From contig NZ_BBJP01000018.1 in NCBI RefSeq assembly GCF_000739595.1, positions 1 through 38,566 of the forward strand: a stretch of DNA of 38,566 nt. The letters run 5' to 3'. Under the pieces are notes generated by a model. That model had not been told where the DNA came from. It searched no databases and worked only from the letters and a program-made list of their open reading frames with translations. The position numbers were made by a program, and so were the translations under genes. Source of the DNA: Halorubrum halophilum. GTDB taxonomy: Archaea; Halobacteriota; Halobacteria; Halobacteriales; Haloferacaceae. Positions 15,341-22,541 of this stretch are shown here, in pieces; the stretch's first letter is position 1; the number at the start of each line of letters is the position of its first letter.

Positions 15341-15350
15341 GTTTTTAACC
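15341..15350 (+). promoter_or_regulatory. TATA-like box for dcd-ThiN operon
   Basis: GTTTTTAACC is about 28 nt before the dcd ATG at 15373, the spacing of a leaderless promoter. Confidence 0.6.
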
Positions 15351-15372
15351 CGGTCGGGGTCCCTCTCCCGAC

Positions 15373-15996
15373 ATGATCCTGTCGGACGCGGACATCCTCG
15401 ACCGCCTCGCGGACGGGGACCTGGTGGTCGAGCCGCTCGACGACGTCGACCAGCAGGTCCAGCCCGCGAGCGTCGACCTGCGGCTGGGCGAGCGATTCCT
15501 GGAGTTCCAGCGCACGAACATCCCCTGTATCCACCCGACCGAGGCCGACGAGGTCGGCGAGTACGTCACGGAGACGACCGTCCCGAAGGGCGAGGAGTTC
15601 ATCCTCCACCCCGGCGACTTCGTGCTCGGGACCACCACGGAGCGCGTGGAGATCCCGCCGGACCTGCTCGCGACCGTGCAGGGCCGGTCCTCGCTCGGAC
15701 GGCTCGCGATCGTCATCCACGCCACCGCGGGGATCGTCGATCCGGGGTACAAGGGCCAGATCACGCTGGAGCTGTCGAACCTCGGTACCGCACCCGTCGC
15801 GCTCACGCCCGGGATGCGCGTCTCGCAGCTCATCTTCACGGAGCTGAAATCGCCCGCGAACCGCCCGTACGGGACGGAGCGCGGCTCGAAGTACCAGAAC
15901 CAGGACGGCCCGCAGGCCTCCCGGATCGGCTCCGATCCGGAGTTCGACGGGGACGAGGAGGGCACCGATTCCGGCGCCCCGGAGGGCGAGTCATGA
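15373..15996 (+). CDS. dcd: dCTP deaminase
   Basis: A 207-aa member of the dUTPase superfamily that deaminates dCTP to dUTP for thymidylate synthesis. Conserved parts visible are the start [24 protein letters not shown], the active-site segment [19 protein letters not shown], and [15 protein letters not shown], whose Glu is the general base. Some archaeal homologues also hydrolyse dUTP to dUMP, and sequence alone cannot exclude that here. About 30 acidic residues form a C-terminal tail after SKYQNQDGP. It overlaps the next gene by 4 nt (ATGA), so the two are translationally coupled despite different pathways. Confidence 0.95.
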   Translation: MILSDADILDRLADGDLVVEPLDDVDQQVQPASVDLRLGERFLEFQRTNIPCIHPTEADEVGEYVTETTVPKGEEFILHPGDFVLGTTTERVEIPPDLLATVQGRSSLGRLAIVIHATAGIVDPGYKGQITLELSNLGTAPVALTPGMRVSQLIFTELKSPANRPYGTERGSKYQNQDGPQASRIGSDPEFDGDEEGTDSGAPEGES

Positions 15997-16919
15997 GGTT
16001 CATCGAGGAGGTCGTCGTCGACGAATTCCTCCCGACCGTGCGCTCGATGCTGGCGGAGGACCTCCGCGAGCGCGGGTTCACCCAGCGCGAGGTCGCCGAC
16101 GCGCTCGGCATCTCCCAGTCGGCGGTCTCGAAGTACGCCCACGGCGACGTGGCCCGTCACGACCGGATCGTCGGCGACGAGCGCGTCCGCGAGCTCGTGG
16201 AGCGCGTGGGTGAGGGGCTCGCGGCGGGGGAGATGACGCCGGTCGCGGCGCTCGTCGAGATCGAGGTGCTCATCCGCCGGCTGGAGGAGGGCGACCTTCT
16301 CGCGGACCTCCACGAGGAGGCGATGCCCGCGCTCGCCGACGCCGAGGTGGAGTTCTCGGTCCACGACCCGGACAGCGGGCTCCGCGAGCGCGAGCGCGTC
16401 CTCTCGTCGGTCCGTCGCGGGCTCCGCACCCTGACGAACGCCTCCGGCTTCGCCGGCCTCATCCCGAACGTCGGCGCCAACGTCGCCGAGTGCCTCGACG
16501 GCGCGAAGACGATCGACGACGTGGCGGCCGTGCCCGGGCGCCTCGTCGACGTGAAGGGGCAGGCGATGGTCCCCGGCGAGCCCGAGTTCGGCGTGAGCGA
16601 GCACGTCGCGACCGTCCTGCTCGCCGCGCGCGAGGCGGGCGCGACCGCCCGCGGTGCGGTGAACGTTCGGTACGCGCCCGAGACCGTCGAGGCGCTCGGG
16701 GCGTCGCATCCGACCGTGGAGTTCGACCCCGAGCGGCCGACGAGCGAGGCGGTCGCCGACGCGGTCGCGGGCGCGGAGCGCGCGGTCGACGGGAGTTCCG
16801 GCGACGGCGAGGAGACCCTCGTCCTCTACCAGACGGGCGCGGTCGGCGTCGAGCCGATCGTCTACGTGCTCGCGCCGACAGCGGCCGACGCGGCGCGGAT
16901 CGTCCGCGGGCTGGTCTGA
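15993..16919 (+). CDS. ThiR-like regulator: HTH fused to ThiN domain
   Basis: A 308-aa fusion. Residues about 15-50 are a Cro/XRE-type helix-turn-helix ([20 protein letters not shown]). A helical linker to about 125 follows. The C-terminal half is a ThiN domain, the archaeal thiamine-phosphate synthase fold: [19 protein letters not shown], then [30 protein letters not shown] and [18 protein letters not shown]-ThiN proteins (ThiR) repress thiamine genes by sensing thiamine phosphates. An Arg in PGRL and a His in SEHV, 21 residues apart, look like the catalytic pair reported for enzymatic ThiN, so activity is not excluded. It starts inside dcd (4-nt overlap). No thiamine gene is nearby. Confidence 0.84.
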   Translation: MRFIEEVVVDEFLPTVRSMLAEDLRERGFTQREVADALGISQSAVSKYAHGDVARHDRIVGDERVRELVERVGEGLAAGEMTPVAALVEIEVLIRRLEEGDLLADLHEEAMPALADAEVEFSVHDPDSGLRERERVLSSVRRGLRTLTNASGFAGLIPNVGANVAECLDGAKTIDDVAAVPGRLVDVKGQAMVPGEPEFGVSEHVATVLLAAREAGATARGAVNVRYAPETVEALGASHPTVEFDPERPTSEAVADAVAGAERAVDGSSGDGEETLVLYQTGAVGVEPIVYVLAPTAADAARIVRGLV

Positions 16920-16945
16920 GCCGGGCCCCGACGGCCCCGAACCAG

Positions 16946-16960
16946 CGGGCTTTAGGCCCG
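16946..16960 (+). promoter_or_regulatory. Hairpin-embedded TATA-like box before metG
   Basis: CGGGC (16946-16950) and GCCCG (16956-16960) flank TTTAG. The T/A-rich loop is about 35 nt before the metG ATG and is the only TATA-like sequence there. The arms may instead serve as a weak terminator of the upstream operon. Confidence 0.4.
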
Positions 16961-16987
16961 TATCCACGACACTTCGATACACACCAT

Positions 16988-19126
16988 ATGAGCCACGACG
17001 ACTTCCCCACCGACGACCCGGCGGTGGTGACCTGTGGACTGCCGTACGCCAACGGCGACCTCCACATCGGCCACCTCCGCACCTACGTCGGCGGCGACGT
17101 GTACCGGCGCGCGCTCGAACGACTCGGGCAGGAGACCGCGTTCGTCTCCGGCTCCGACATGCACGGCACCCCCGTCGCGGTCAACGCCGAGCAGGAGGGG
17201 GTCTCTCCCGAGCAGTTCGCGCTCGACTGGCACGAGCAGTACGCCGCGACGTTCCCGAAGTTCAACGTCGAGTTCGACAACTACGGCCACACCCACGACG
17301 AGACGAACACGGAACTGACCCAGGAGCTGGTCCGCGACCTCGACGAGGCCGGCCACCTCTACGAGAAGGAGATCATGGTCGCGTACGACCCCGTCGACGA
17401 CCAGTACCTCCCGGACCGGTACGTCGAGGGGACCTGCCCGTACTGCGGCGCGCACGCCCGCGGCGACGAGTGCGACGAGGGGTGTCAGCGCCACCTCGAA
17501 CCCGGCGAGGTCGAGGATCCGGAGTCGACGATCACCGGCAACCCCGCGGAGTACCGCGAGCGCACGCACAAGTTCTTCGACGTCTCCGAGTTCTCGGAGT
17601 ACCTCTCCGGCTTCCTCGACCGGCTTGAGGGGACCTCGAACGCCCGGAACCAGCCCCGCGAGTGGATCGAGCAGGGGCTGCAGGACTGGTGTATCACCCG
17701 CGACATGGACTGGGGGATCGACTATCCGGGTGACGACGGCGAGCAGGATCTCGTCTTATACGTCTGGGTCGACGCCCCGATCGAGTACATCTCGTCGACG
17801 AAGCAGTACTCCGAGCGCGTCGGCGCCGACGCGTTCGACTGGGAGGCCGCCTGGAAGGAGGGCGCGAGCGACGCGCACCCCGAGGGCGGCGAGATCGTCC
17901 ACGTGATCGGTCGCGACATCATCCAGCACCACACGATCTTCTGGCCCGCGATGCTGGAGGCGACCGACCACACCGAGCCGCGCGCCGTGATGGCCAGCGG
18001 CTTCGTCACCCTCGGCGGGAAGGGGTTCTCCACGAGCCGCGACCGCGCGGTCTGGGCCGACGAGTACCTCGACGAGGGGTTCCACCCCGACCCGCTGCGC
18101 TACTACCTCGCCACCAACGGCGGGTTCCAGCAGGACGTGGACTTCTCGTGGGAGAAATTCCGCGACCGCGTGAACACCGAACTGGTGGGGACCGTCGGCA
18201 ACTTCCTCTACCGCTCGCTCCTCTTCGCCCACCGCAACTACGACGACGCCCCCATCGCGGAGGCGACGAGCGACGAGGTCGACGAGCGGATCGAGGAGGC
18301 GATCGCCGACTTCGAGGCCGCCGTCAACGACTACTCCGTGCGCGCGGTCGGCGACGCCGTCACGGATCTCGCGCGGTTCGGCAACGAGTACATCCAGCGC
18401 AGCGAGCCGTGGAAGCTCGTCGACGACGACCCCGAGGAGGCCGCGCAGGTCATCCACGACTGCGTCGCGATCGCGAAGGCGATCGCGGTCCTGTTCGAGC
18501 CGGTCGCGCCCGAGAAGTGCGAGCGCCTCTGGGACCAGCTCGGCGAGGACGGCTCGGTCCACGAGGCCACCGTCGAGGCGGCCCGCGAAGGCCCCGCTGG
18601 GGACCTCGCGGAGCCAACGGAGCTGTTCGAGCAGATCGAAGACGAGCGCGTCGAGGCGCTGAACGAGAAGCTGGAGTCGCGCGTCGCCGACACGGAGGAC
18701 GGTGAGGGCGGCGACGGCGACGAGAGCGAGGACGAACCGGCCGACGAAGGCGCTACCGACGACAGCGGCGACACCGACGACATGACCGACATCGAACCAC
18801 TCAGCGACGACCGCATCAGCTTTGACGACTTCCAGGAACTCGACATCCGGATCGGCCGGATCGAGGACGCCGAGGGCATTGAGGGCGCCGACGACCTCCT
18901 GAAGCTCCGCGTCGACCTCGGCGCGGAGACCCGGACGATCGTTGCGGGGCTCAAGCAGCTTCACGACGTGGACGACCTACCCGGAACCAAGGTCGTCGTG
19001 CTCGCGAACATGGAGAAGGCGGAGCTGTTCGGCGTCGAGTCGAACGGCATGGTGCTGGCCGCCGGCGAGGAGGCCGACCTCCTCACGACCTACGAGGACG
19101 CCGGGCCGGGGACGAAGGTGAAGTGA
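16988..19126 (+). CDS. metG: Methionyl-tRNA synthetase with C-terminal tRNA-binding domain
   Basis: A 712-aa class I synthetase charging tRNA-Met. The HIGH motif is at residues 26-29 (GDLHIGHL). The zinc knuckle has four Cys in CPYCGAHARGDECDEGC. The KMSKS-equivalent is K345-GFSTS. The anticodon-binding helical domain spans about 370-550. An acidic linker of about 40 residues (EDGEGGDGDESEDEPADEG region) leads to a C-terminal EMAP/Trbp111-like OB fold (about 610-712: DFQELDIRIGRIEDAE, TIVAGLKQLH, VVVLANMEKAELFGVESNGM). The ATG at 16988 gives the conserved start; a longer open frame overlaps the ThiN gene and is a shadow. An in-frame ATG at 18782 could start the OB domain alone. Confidence 0.96.
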   Translation: MSHDDFPTDDPAVVTCGLPYANGDLHIGHLRTYVGGDVYRRALERLGQETAFVSGSDMHGTPVAVNAEQEGVSPEQFALDWHEQYAATFPKFNVEFDNYGHTHDETNTELTQELVRDLDEAGHLYEKEIMVAYDPVDDQYLPDRYVEGTCPYCGAHARGDECDEGCQRHLEPGEVEDPESTITGNPAEYRERTHKFFDVSEFSEYLSGFLDRLEGTSNARNQPREWIEQGLQDWCITRDMDWGIDYPGDDGEQDLVLYVWVDAPIEYISSTKQYSERVGADAFDWEAAWKEGASDAHPEGGEIVHVIGRDIIQHHTIFWPAMLEATDHTEPRAVMASGFVTLGGKGFSTSRDRAVWADEYLDEGFHPDPLRYYLATNGGFQQDVDFSWEKFRDRVNTELVGTVGNFLYRSLLFAHRNYDDAPIAEATSDEVDERIEEAIADFEAAVNDYSVRAVGDAVTDLARFGNEYIQRSEPWKLVDDDPEEAAQVIHDCVAIAKAIAVLFEPVAPEKCERLWDQLGEDGSVHEATVEAAREGPAGDLAEPTELFEQIEDERVEALNEKLESRVADTEDGEGGDGDESEDEPADEGATDDSGDTDDMTDIEPLSDDRISFDDFQELDIRIGRIEDAEGIEGADDLLKLRVDLGAETRTIVAGLKQLHDVDDLPGTKVVVLANMEKAELFGVESNGMVLAAGEEADLLTTYEDAGPGTKVK

Positions 19127-19153
19127 GGCGGAAGTCGCTCCTCTCCGCCCCGA

Positions 19154-19513
19154 TCAGGCGGCGTCGATCTGACGGTGTGCCTGCGCGGCGAGGAGCAGAA
19201 ATGCGATCACGCCGAAAACGAGGATCACGAGCGGGAGCGACGAGGCGTCCGAGTTCCCGGAGTAGCCCCAGACCGCAAGCGGGCTGACCGTTAACCCGAA
19301 CATCCCGACCGCGTAGGCGACTCTCTCCGATCGATCGGTGAACTCGAAGACGCTCCCGAGCAGCGCGGCGTCGAACGCGAGGTAGAAGTAGCTCGCGGCG
19401 GCGTACAGCGTCGCTATCGCCGTCGCGACGAACGGGTCAGGGGCGAGGAACGCGTAGACGCCGACCGCGACCGAGAGGCCGCAGACCGCGGCCAGCGGGA
19501 GGTCCGTTTGCAC
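19154..19513 (-). CDS. Small four-helix membrane protein, unknown
   Basis: A 119-aa ORF starting at GTG (19513). It has about four hydrophobic segments: PLAAVCGLSVAVGVYAFLA, TAIATLYAAASYFYLAF, RVAYAVGMFGLTVSPLAVWG and SLPLVILVFGVIAFLLLAAQ. I recognise no family. The start is supported by a TATA-like GTAAAAACC (19537-19545 read on the other strand) 24-32 nt upstream, implying a leaderless GTG start. It is convergent with metG. Expression is likely; function cannot be inferred. Confidence 0.62.
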   Translation of the reverse strand: MQTDLPLAAVCGLSVAVGVYAFLAPDPFVATAIATLYAAASYFYLAFDAALLGSVFEFTDRSERVAYAVGMFGLTVSPLAVWGYSGNSDASSLPLVILVFGVIAFLLLAAQAHRQIDAA

Positions 19514-19536
19514 GGCCTCTAAGGCGGGGCGGCGGC

Positions 19537-19545
19537 GTAAAAACC
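19537..19545 (-). promoter_or_regulatory. TATA-like box for 119-aa membrane protein
   Basis: On the minus strand GGTTTTTAC lies about 28 nt upstream of the GTG at 19513. It is flanked by GGCGG and CCGCC, which could pair around it. Confidence 0.45.
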
Positions 19546-19597
19546 GCCCGGTGGACGGCTCGCGTTTACCGACCGAACGGGCGGCGATCTCGTGGCT

Positions 19598-20017
19598 TCA
19601 GGCGTCGAGCACTTCGATCAGGTTCCCCTCCGGGTCCTTGACGAACAGGATCGTCGTTCCGGTATCGGTCGTCCGCGGCGGGCTCAGCGTCTCCACGTCG
19701 TCGTCGAGGTCGGCGTAGAAGGCCTCCACGTCGTCGACGGACAGGCCGAGGTGGGTCGCTCCTTGACGGTTCAGTTCCGGATCGTTGGCCGACTCGGCGG
19801 CGGGGTCGTACGCGACGAGTTCGATGCGGACGCCGTCGGCGTCGAGGTGCGCGAACTCGGCCGACGCGCCCTCGACGGCGACCGCCTCGGCGAAGGCGTC
19901 GCCGCCGACTGAGAACTCCGAGAGGAGGTCGAGATCGAACGTCTCGGTGTAGAACTCGACGGCGCGGTCGAGGTCGTCGACGGTGATGCCGACGTGGTGA
20001 GCGGTTGGATCGGACAC
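19598..20017 (-). CDS. VOC (glyoxalase/dioxygenase fold) protein
   Basis: A 139-aa single VOC unit made of two beta-alpha-beta-beta-beta modules: AHHVGITVDDLDRAVEFYTE at the start and THLGLSVDDVEAFYADL in the middle, ending VKDPEGNLIEVLDA. The His near the start and the terminal Glu are at the usual metal-ligand positions. Family members include glyoxalase I, fosfomycin-type resistance proteins and extradiol dioxygenases; which one this is cannot be told. I prefer the GTG at 20017 because the TATA-like box at 20071-20080 lies upstream of it. The longer ATG (20110) would start before the promoter. Confidence 0.85.
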   Translation of the reverse strand: MSDPTAHHVGITVDDLDRAVEFYTETFDLDLLSEFSVGGDAFAEAVAVEGASAEFAHLDADGVRIELVAYDPAAESANDPELNRQGATHLGLSVDDVEAFYADLDDDVETLSPPRTTDTGTTILFVKDPEGNLIEVLDA

Positions 20018-20070
20018 GGTCGGTGGATCGGCGGTCGACGAGAAAACGGTGTCGGGACTGTGCGTGAAGT

Positions 20071-20080
20071 GTTTATAAGT
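20071..20080 (-). promoter_or_regulatory. TATA-like box for VOC gene
   Basis: ACTTATAAAC on the minus strand predicts a start near 20050 and a leader of about 33 nt before the GTG at 20017. The same decamer occurs at 38496-38505 in the second repeat-element copy. Confidence 0.45.
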
Positions 20081-20115
20081 GGCTGACGGATCGACGGCAA
20101 ACACTTCCAAAGCCC

Positions 20116-20155
20116 CAGTCGCTCGCTGCGCGCTTCAGTCGCTCGCTGCGCGCTT
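20116..20155. repeat. Two exact 20-nt tandem repeats
   Basis: The unit starting CAGTCGCTCGCTGCG is present exactly at 20116-20135 and 20136-20155, with a diverging third unit from 20156 (CAGTCGCTCGCTACGC). It forms the 3' end of the repeat element on the minus strand. Confidence 0.9.
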
Positions 20156-20354
20156 CAGTCGCTCGCTACGCTCGCTCCTTGCAGTGCTTGTCTCGCCGGG
20201 CGTCGTCCTTCCGGGAGACTCCGTCTCCCGTCTTTCCGCTCGCTTCGCTCGCGGAAATCGCGACTGCCCCTTTGAGTCCCGCCCCGCACAGCACCGCACC
20301 TCACGCCTCCCCAGCCTCGCCGCTCGCTTCGCTCGCGGCGTCCCTCGCGCGGCG

Positions 20355-20381
20355 CTCCTCGCGCCCAATGGGCGCTCGGAG
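20355..20381 (-). ncRNA. Hairpin A of repeat element, tandem G-A loop
   Basis: On the minus strand CTCC pairs with GGAG. Inside them a GA faces a GA, then GCGCCC pairs with GGGCGC over an ATT loop. The same layout with a different inner stem is present at 38522-38554. The predicted transcription start from the adjacent TATA box falls at or near the hairpin's first base. Confidence 0.5.
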
Positions 20382-20470
20382 GCGCGCGCCACCGCATTCT
20401 GACTTATAAGTCGTTGCTATCGCCCGAACCCAGTCGATCGACGACCGGCAGCATCCGAGCGGTTCCGGTC

Positions 20471-20480
20471 GTTTATAACC
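20471..20480 (+). promoter_or_regulatory. TATA-like box for MFS gene
   Basis: GTTTATAACC is about 28 nt upstream of the ATG at 20503. Confidence 0.6.
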
Positions 20481-20502
20481 GTCACCGAGGTATCCACGGG
20501 CG

Positions 20503-21747
20503 ATGAACCTCGGCCGGATCAGGGAGTACGACGTGCTCGTGCTCACGGCCCTGATCTGGTTTCTCGGGAAGTTCGTGCGGTACGCGTTCCCGCCGCTGTT
20601 CGAGCCCCTACAGGCGAGCTACGGCGTGAGCAACGCGGCAGTGGGCGCGGCGTTCTCGGGCTTCATGGCCGTCTACGCCCTCCTCCAGTTTCCGAGCGGG
20701 GCGATCGCGGATCGGGTCGGCGCGGTCCGGGTGATCGCGGCGGGCGCGGCCGTGGCGGGCGTCGGCGCCCTCGCGCTGATCGTCGACACCTCCTTCGCGG
20801 TGCTGGCGGCGGTGATGCTCGTGATCGGCGCGGGGACGGGCGCGCACAAGACGGTCGCGGTGCGGCTGCTCTCGCGGGTGTACCCGGTCCGGACCGGGCG
20901 CGCGCTCGGCGCCCACGACACCTTCGGCGCGCTCGGCGGGGTGGCCGCGCCCGCGGCGGTCACCCTGTTCGTCGCCGCGCCGCCCGCGCTCGCCGCGCTC
21001 CTCTCGCGGCTCCCGGGCGCGGACTGGCGCGGCCTGTTCGTCGTCACGGGCGTCGCCGCGCTCGCGTTGGCGGTGGTCTTCTCCCTCCGGGTTCCGGGTC
21101 GGCTCCCGGCCGACGCCGACCGCGGCCCGGATCGGGAGGGGCCGGATCCGGGCGCGCGAGACTACCTCGCGCTGTTCGAGGACCGACGGCTCGCAGGGTT
21201 CGTCCTCGTGACGATCGCCTTCTCGTTCGCGTACAACGGGACCGTCGCGTTCCTCCCGCTGTACCTCTCGCAGGCGGCCGGACTGTCGATTGCGAGCGCG
21301 AACCTGCTGTACTCCGCGCTGTTCGCGGTCACCTTCGTCCAGCTCGTCTCCGGCGACCTCTCCGACCGGCTCGGCCGGTTCCCCGTGATGGTCGCGGCGC
21401 TCGCGCTCGCGGCGGCGGCGCTCGTCGGCGTCGTCGTCTTCTCCGGGACGGGGGAAGAACCTGGGGCGGGACCGGTCGTCCTCGGCGCCCTCGTCGTCGC
21501 CTTCGGGCTCGGGTCGCACGGGTTCCGCCCAGTCCGGGGCGCGTACCTGATCGAGGCGCTCCCCGACCGGCTGGCCGGGGGCGGGCTCGGCGTGGTCCGC
21601 ACCCTGCTGATGGGCGCCGGCGCGCTCGCGCCCGCGGTCGTGGGCGCGGTCGCCGACGCCTCCGGGTTCCGGCCCGCGTTCGGGCTGCTCGCCGGAGCGG
21701 TCGCGCTGGCCGCGGTCGTGGCGGCGGGGCTGTGGGCCACCGAGTAG
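20503..21747 (+). CDS. Major facilitator superfamily transporter
   Basis: A 414-aa, 12-helix carrier. The loop 2-3 signature appears as GAIADRVGAVRV (G-x-x-x-D-R-x-G), and its mirror in the second half is GDLSDRLGRFPV. GAGTGAHKTVAVRLLSRVYP fits helix 4 and the following loop. A charged central loop around residues 205-225 (ADADRGPDREGPDPG) joins the two six-helix halves. MFS carriers move small solutes using ion gradients; nothing here identifies the substrate. It has its own TATA box and stands alone between the repeat element and the riboflavin-pathway gene. Confidence 0.9.
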   Translation: MNLGRIREYDVLVLTALIWFLGKFVRYAFPPLFEPLQASYGVSNAAVGAAFSGFMAVYALLQFPSGAIADRVGAVRVIAAGAAVAGVGALALIVDTSFAVLAAVMLVIGAGTGAHKTVAVRLLSRVYPVRTGRALGAHDTFGALGGVAAPAAVTLFVAAPPALAALLSRLPGADWRGLFVVTGVAALALAVVFSLRVPGRLPADADRGPDREGPDPGARDYLALFEDRRLAGFVLVTIAFSFAYNGTVAFLPLYLSQAAGLSIASANLLYSALFAVTFVQLVSGDLSDRLGRFPVMVAALALAAAALVGVVVFSGTGEEPGAGPVVLGALVVAFGLGSHGFRPVRGAYLIEALPDRLAGGGLGVVRTLLMGAGALAPAVVGAVADASGFRPAFGLLAGAVALAAVVAAGLWATE

Positions 21748-21812
21748 CGGGGCGGAGAGGCGGGCTCGCCGGCGACCGAAACGACCATTCCCCGTCCGCG
21801 TGACACTCTCGT

Positions 21813-22541
21813 ATGCACGTCGTCGTCAACGCGGCCCAGAGCGTCGACGGGAAGCTCGCGACGCGACGCCGGGAGCAGCTCCGGATCTCGGGGGCGGAGG
21901 ACTTCGACCGAGTCGACCGCGTCAGGGCGGCCGCGGACGCGGTGTTGGTCGGGGTCGGGACCGTCATCGCGGACGACCCGCACCTCACGCTCGACGAGGA
22001 GGACCGGCGCGTCGAGCGCCTCCGGAACGGGCGCCCGGGCAACCCCGCCCGCGTCGTCGTCGACTCGACCGGGCGGACGCCGACCGACGCCCGGATCCTC
22101 GACGACGCGGCGACGACCTACCTGCTCGTCTCCCCCGCGACGCCGCCCGAGCGCCGCGAAGCGTTGGAGGCCGCCGGCGCCGAGGTCGTCGTGGTCGGGG
22201 GCGGAGGAAAAGGGGGGACCGGGAGCGAGAGCGAGGCCGAAGGCGAGTCCGACGAGGGCCACGTCGACCTCGGAGCGGGGATCGACGCGCTCGCGGAGCG
22301 CGGAATTGACCGGCTGATGGTCGAGGGGGGCGGCGAGGTCATCTACTCGTGTTTCGCGGCCGAGGCCGTCGACGAACTCCACGTGTACGTGGGGTCGATG
22401 GTGATCGGCGGCCGGGACGCGCCGACGCTCGCCGACGGGGAGGGGTTCACCGACGCGTTCCCGCGGCTCGATCTGGTCGGCACCGAGCGGCTCGACGACG
22501 GAATCGTTCTCTCGTACGAGGTCGGGGACGGGGAGTCGTAG
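21813..22541 (+). CDS. Diaminohydroxyphosphoribosylamino-pyrimidine reductase (RibD-C/Rib7 type)
   Basis: A 242-aa NAD(P)H-dependent reductase of the archaeal riboflavin/F420 precursor pathway, acting on 2,5-diamino-6-ribosylaminopyrimidinone phosphate. It has the family start MHVVVNAAQSVDGKLA, the substrate and cofactor segments DRVRAAADAVLVGVGTVIADDPHLT and PARVVVDSTGRTP, and LMVEGGGEVIYSCF near the C-terminus. A Gly/Ser/Glu-rich insertion sits at about 130-152 (GGGGKGGTGSESEAEGESDE), likely a surface loop. No deaminase domain is fused, as expected for archaea and fungi. No clear TATA box is seen upstream; it could be read through from the MFS gene 65 nt before. Confidence 0.9.
   Translation: MHVVVNAAQSVDGKLATRRREQLRISGAEDFDRVDRVRAAADAVLVGVGTVIADDPHLTLDEEDRRVERLRNGRPGNPARVVVDSTGRTPTDARILDDAATTYLLVSPATPPERREALEAAGAEVVVVGGGGKGGTGSESEAEGESDEGHVDLGAGIDALAERGIDRLMVEGGGEVIYSCFAAEAVDELHVYVGSMVIGGRDAPTLADGEGFTDAFPRLDLVGTERLDDGIVLSYEVGDGES

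Larger units (their letters stand above)
20083..20412 (-). repeat. Structured non-coding repeat element, copy 1
   Basis: About 330 nt with no credible gene. Read on the minus strand it begins with a TATA-containing perfect palindrome (GACTTATAAGTC, 20401-20412), then GCGGTGGCGCG (20385-20395). Hairpin A is at 20355-20381 and hairpin B at 20318-20340. Hairpin C is at 20233-20257. Hairpin D (20212-20230) has 8-bp perfect arms. Last comes a tandem 20-nt repeat (20116-20155). Hairpins A to C each contain opposed GA dinucleotides within the stem. The 5' part recurs at 38496-38566. ORFs across it are low-complexity. It may be a transcribed RNA, a MITE-like element, or both; elements of this general look are common in haloarchaeal intergenic DNA as I remember them. 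Confidence 0.7.

Noticed and set aside
17756-18964. A 402-codon minus-strand ORF opposite metG
   Set aside because: It mirrors the codons of a certain synthetase gene. Long antisense ORFs are expected in DNA this GC-rich, and it has no family signature or promoter.
20018-20110. N-terminal extension of the VOC protein to an ATG at 20110
   Set aside because: The extension contains the TATA-like box (20071-20080) and lacks VOC-like sequence.
20116-20155. Possible CRISPR array
   Set aside because: The units are directly adjacent with no spacers and no cas genes are present.
20135-20392. An 85-codon minus-strand ORF within the repeat element
   Set aside because: It is a low-complexity Arg/Ser/Ala translation of the hairpin repeats, with no domain. 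The structure is better explained as non-coding.
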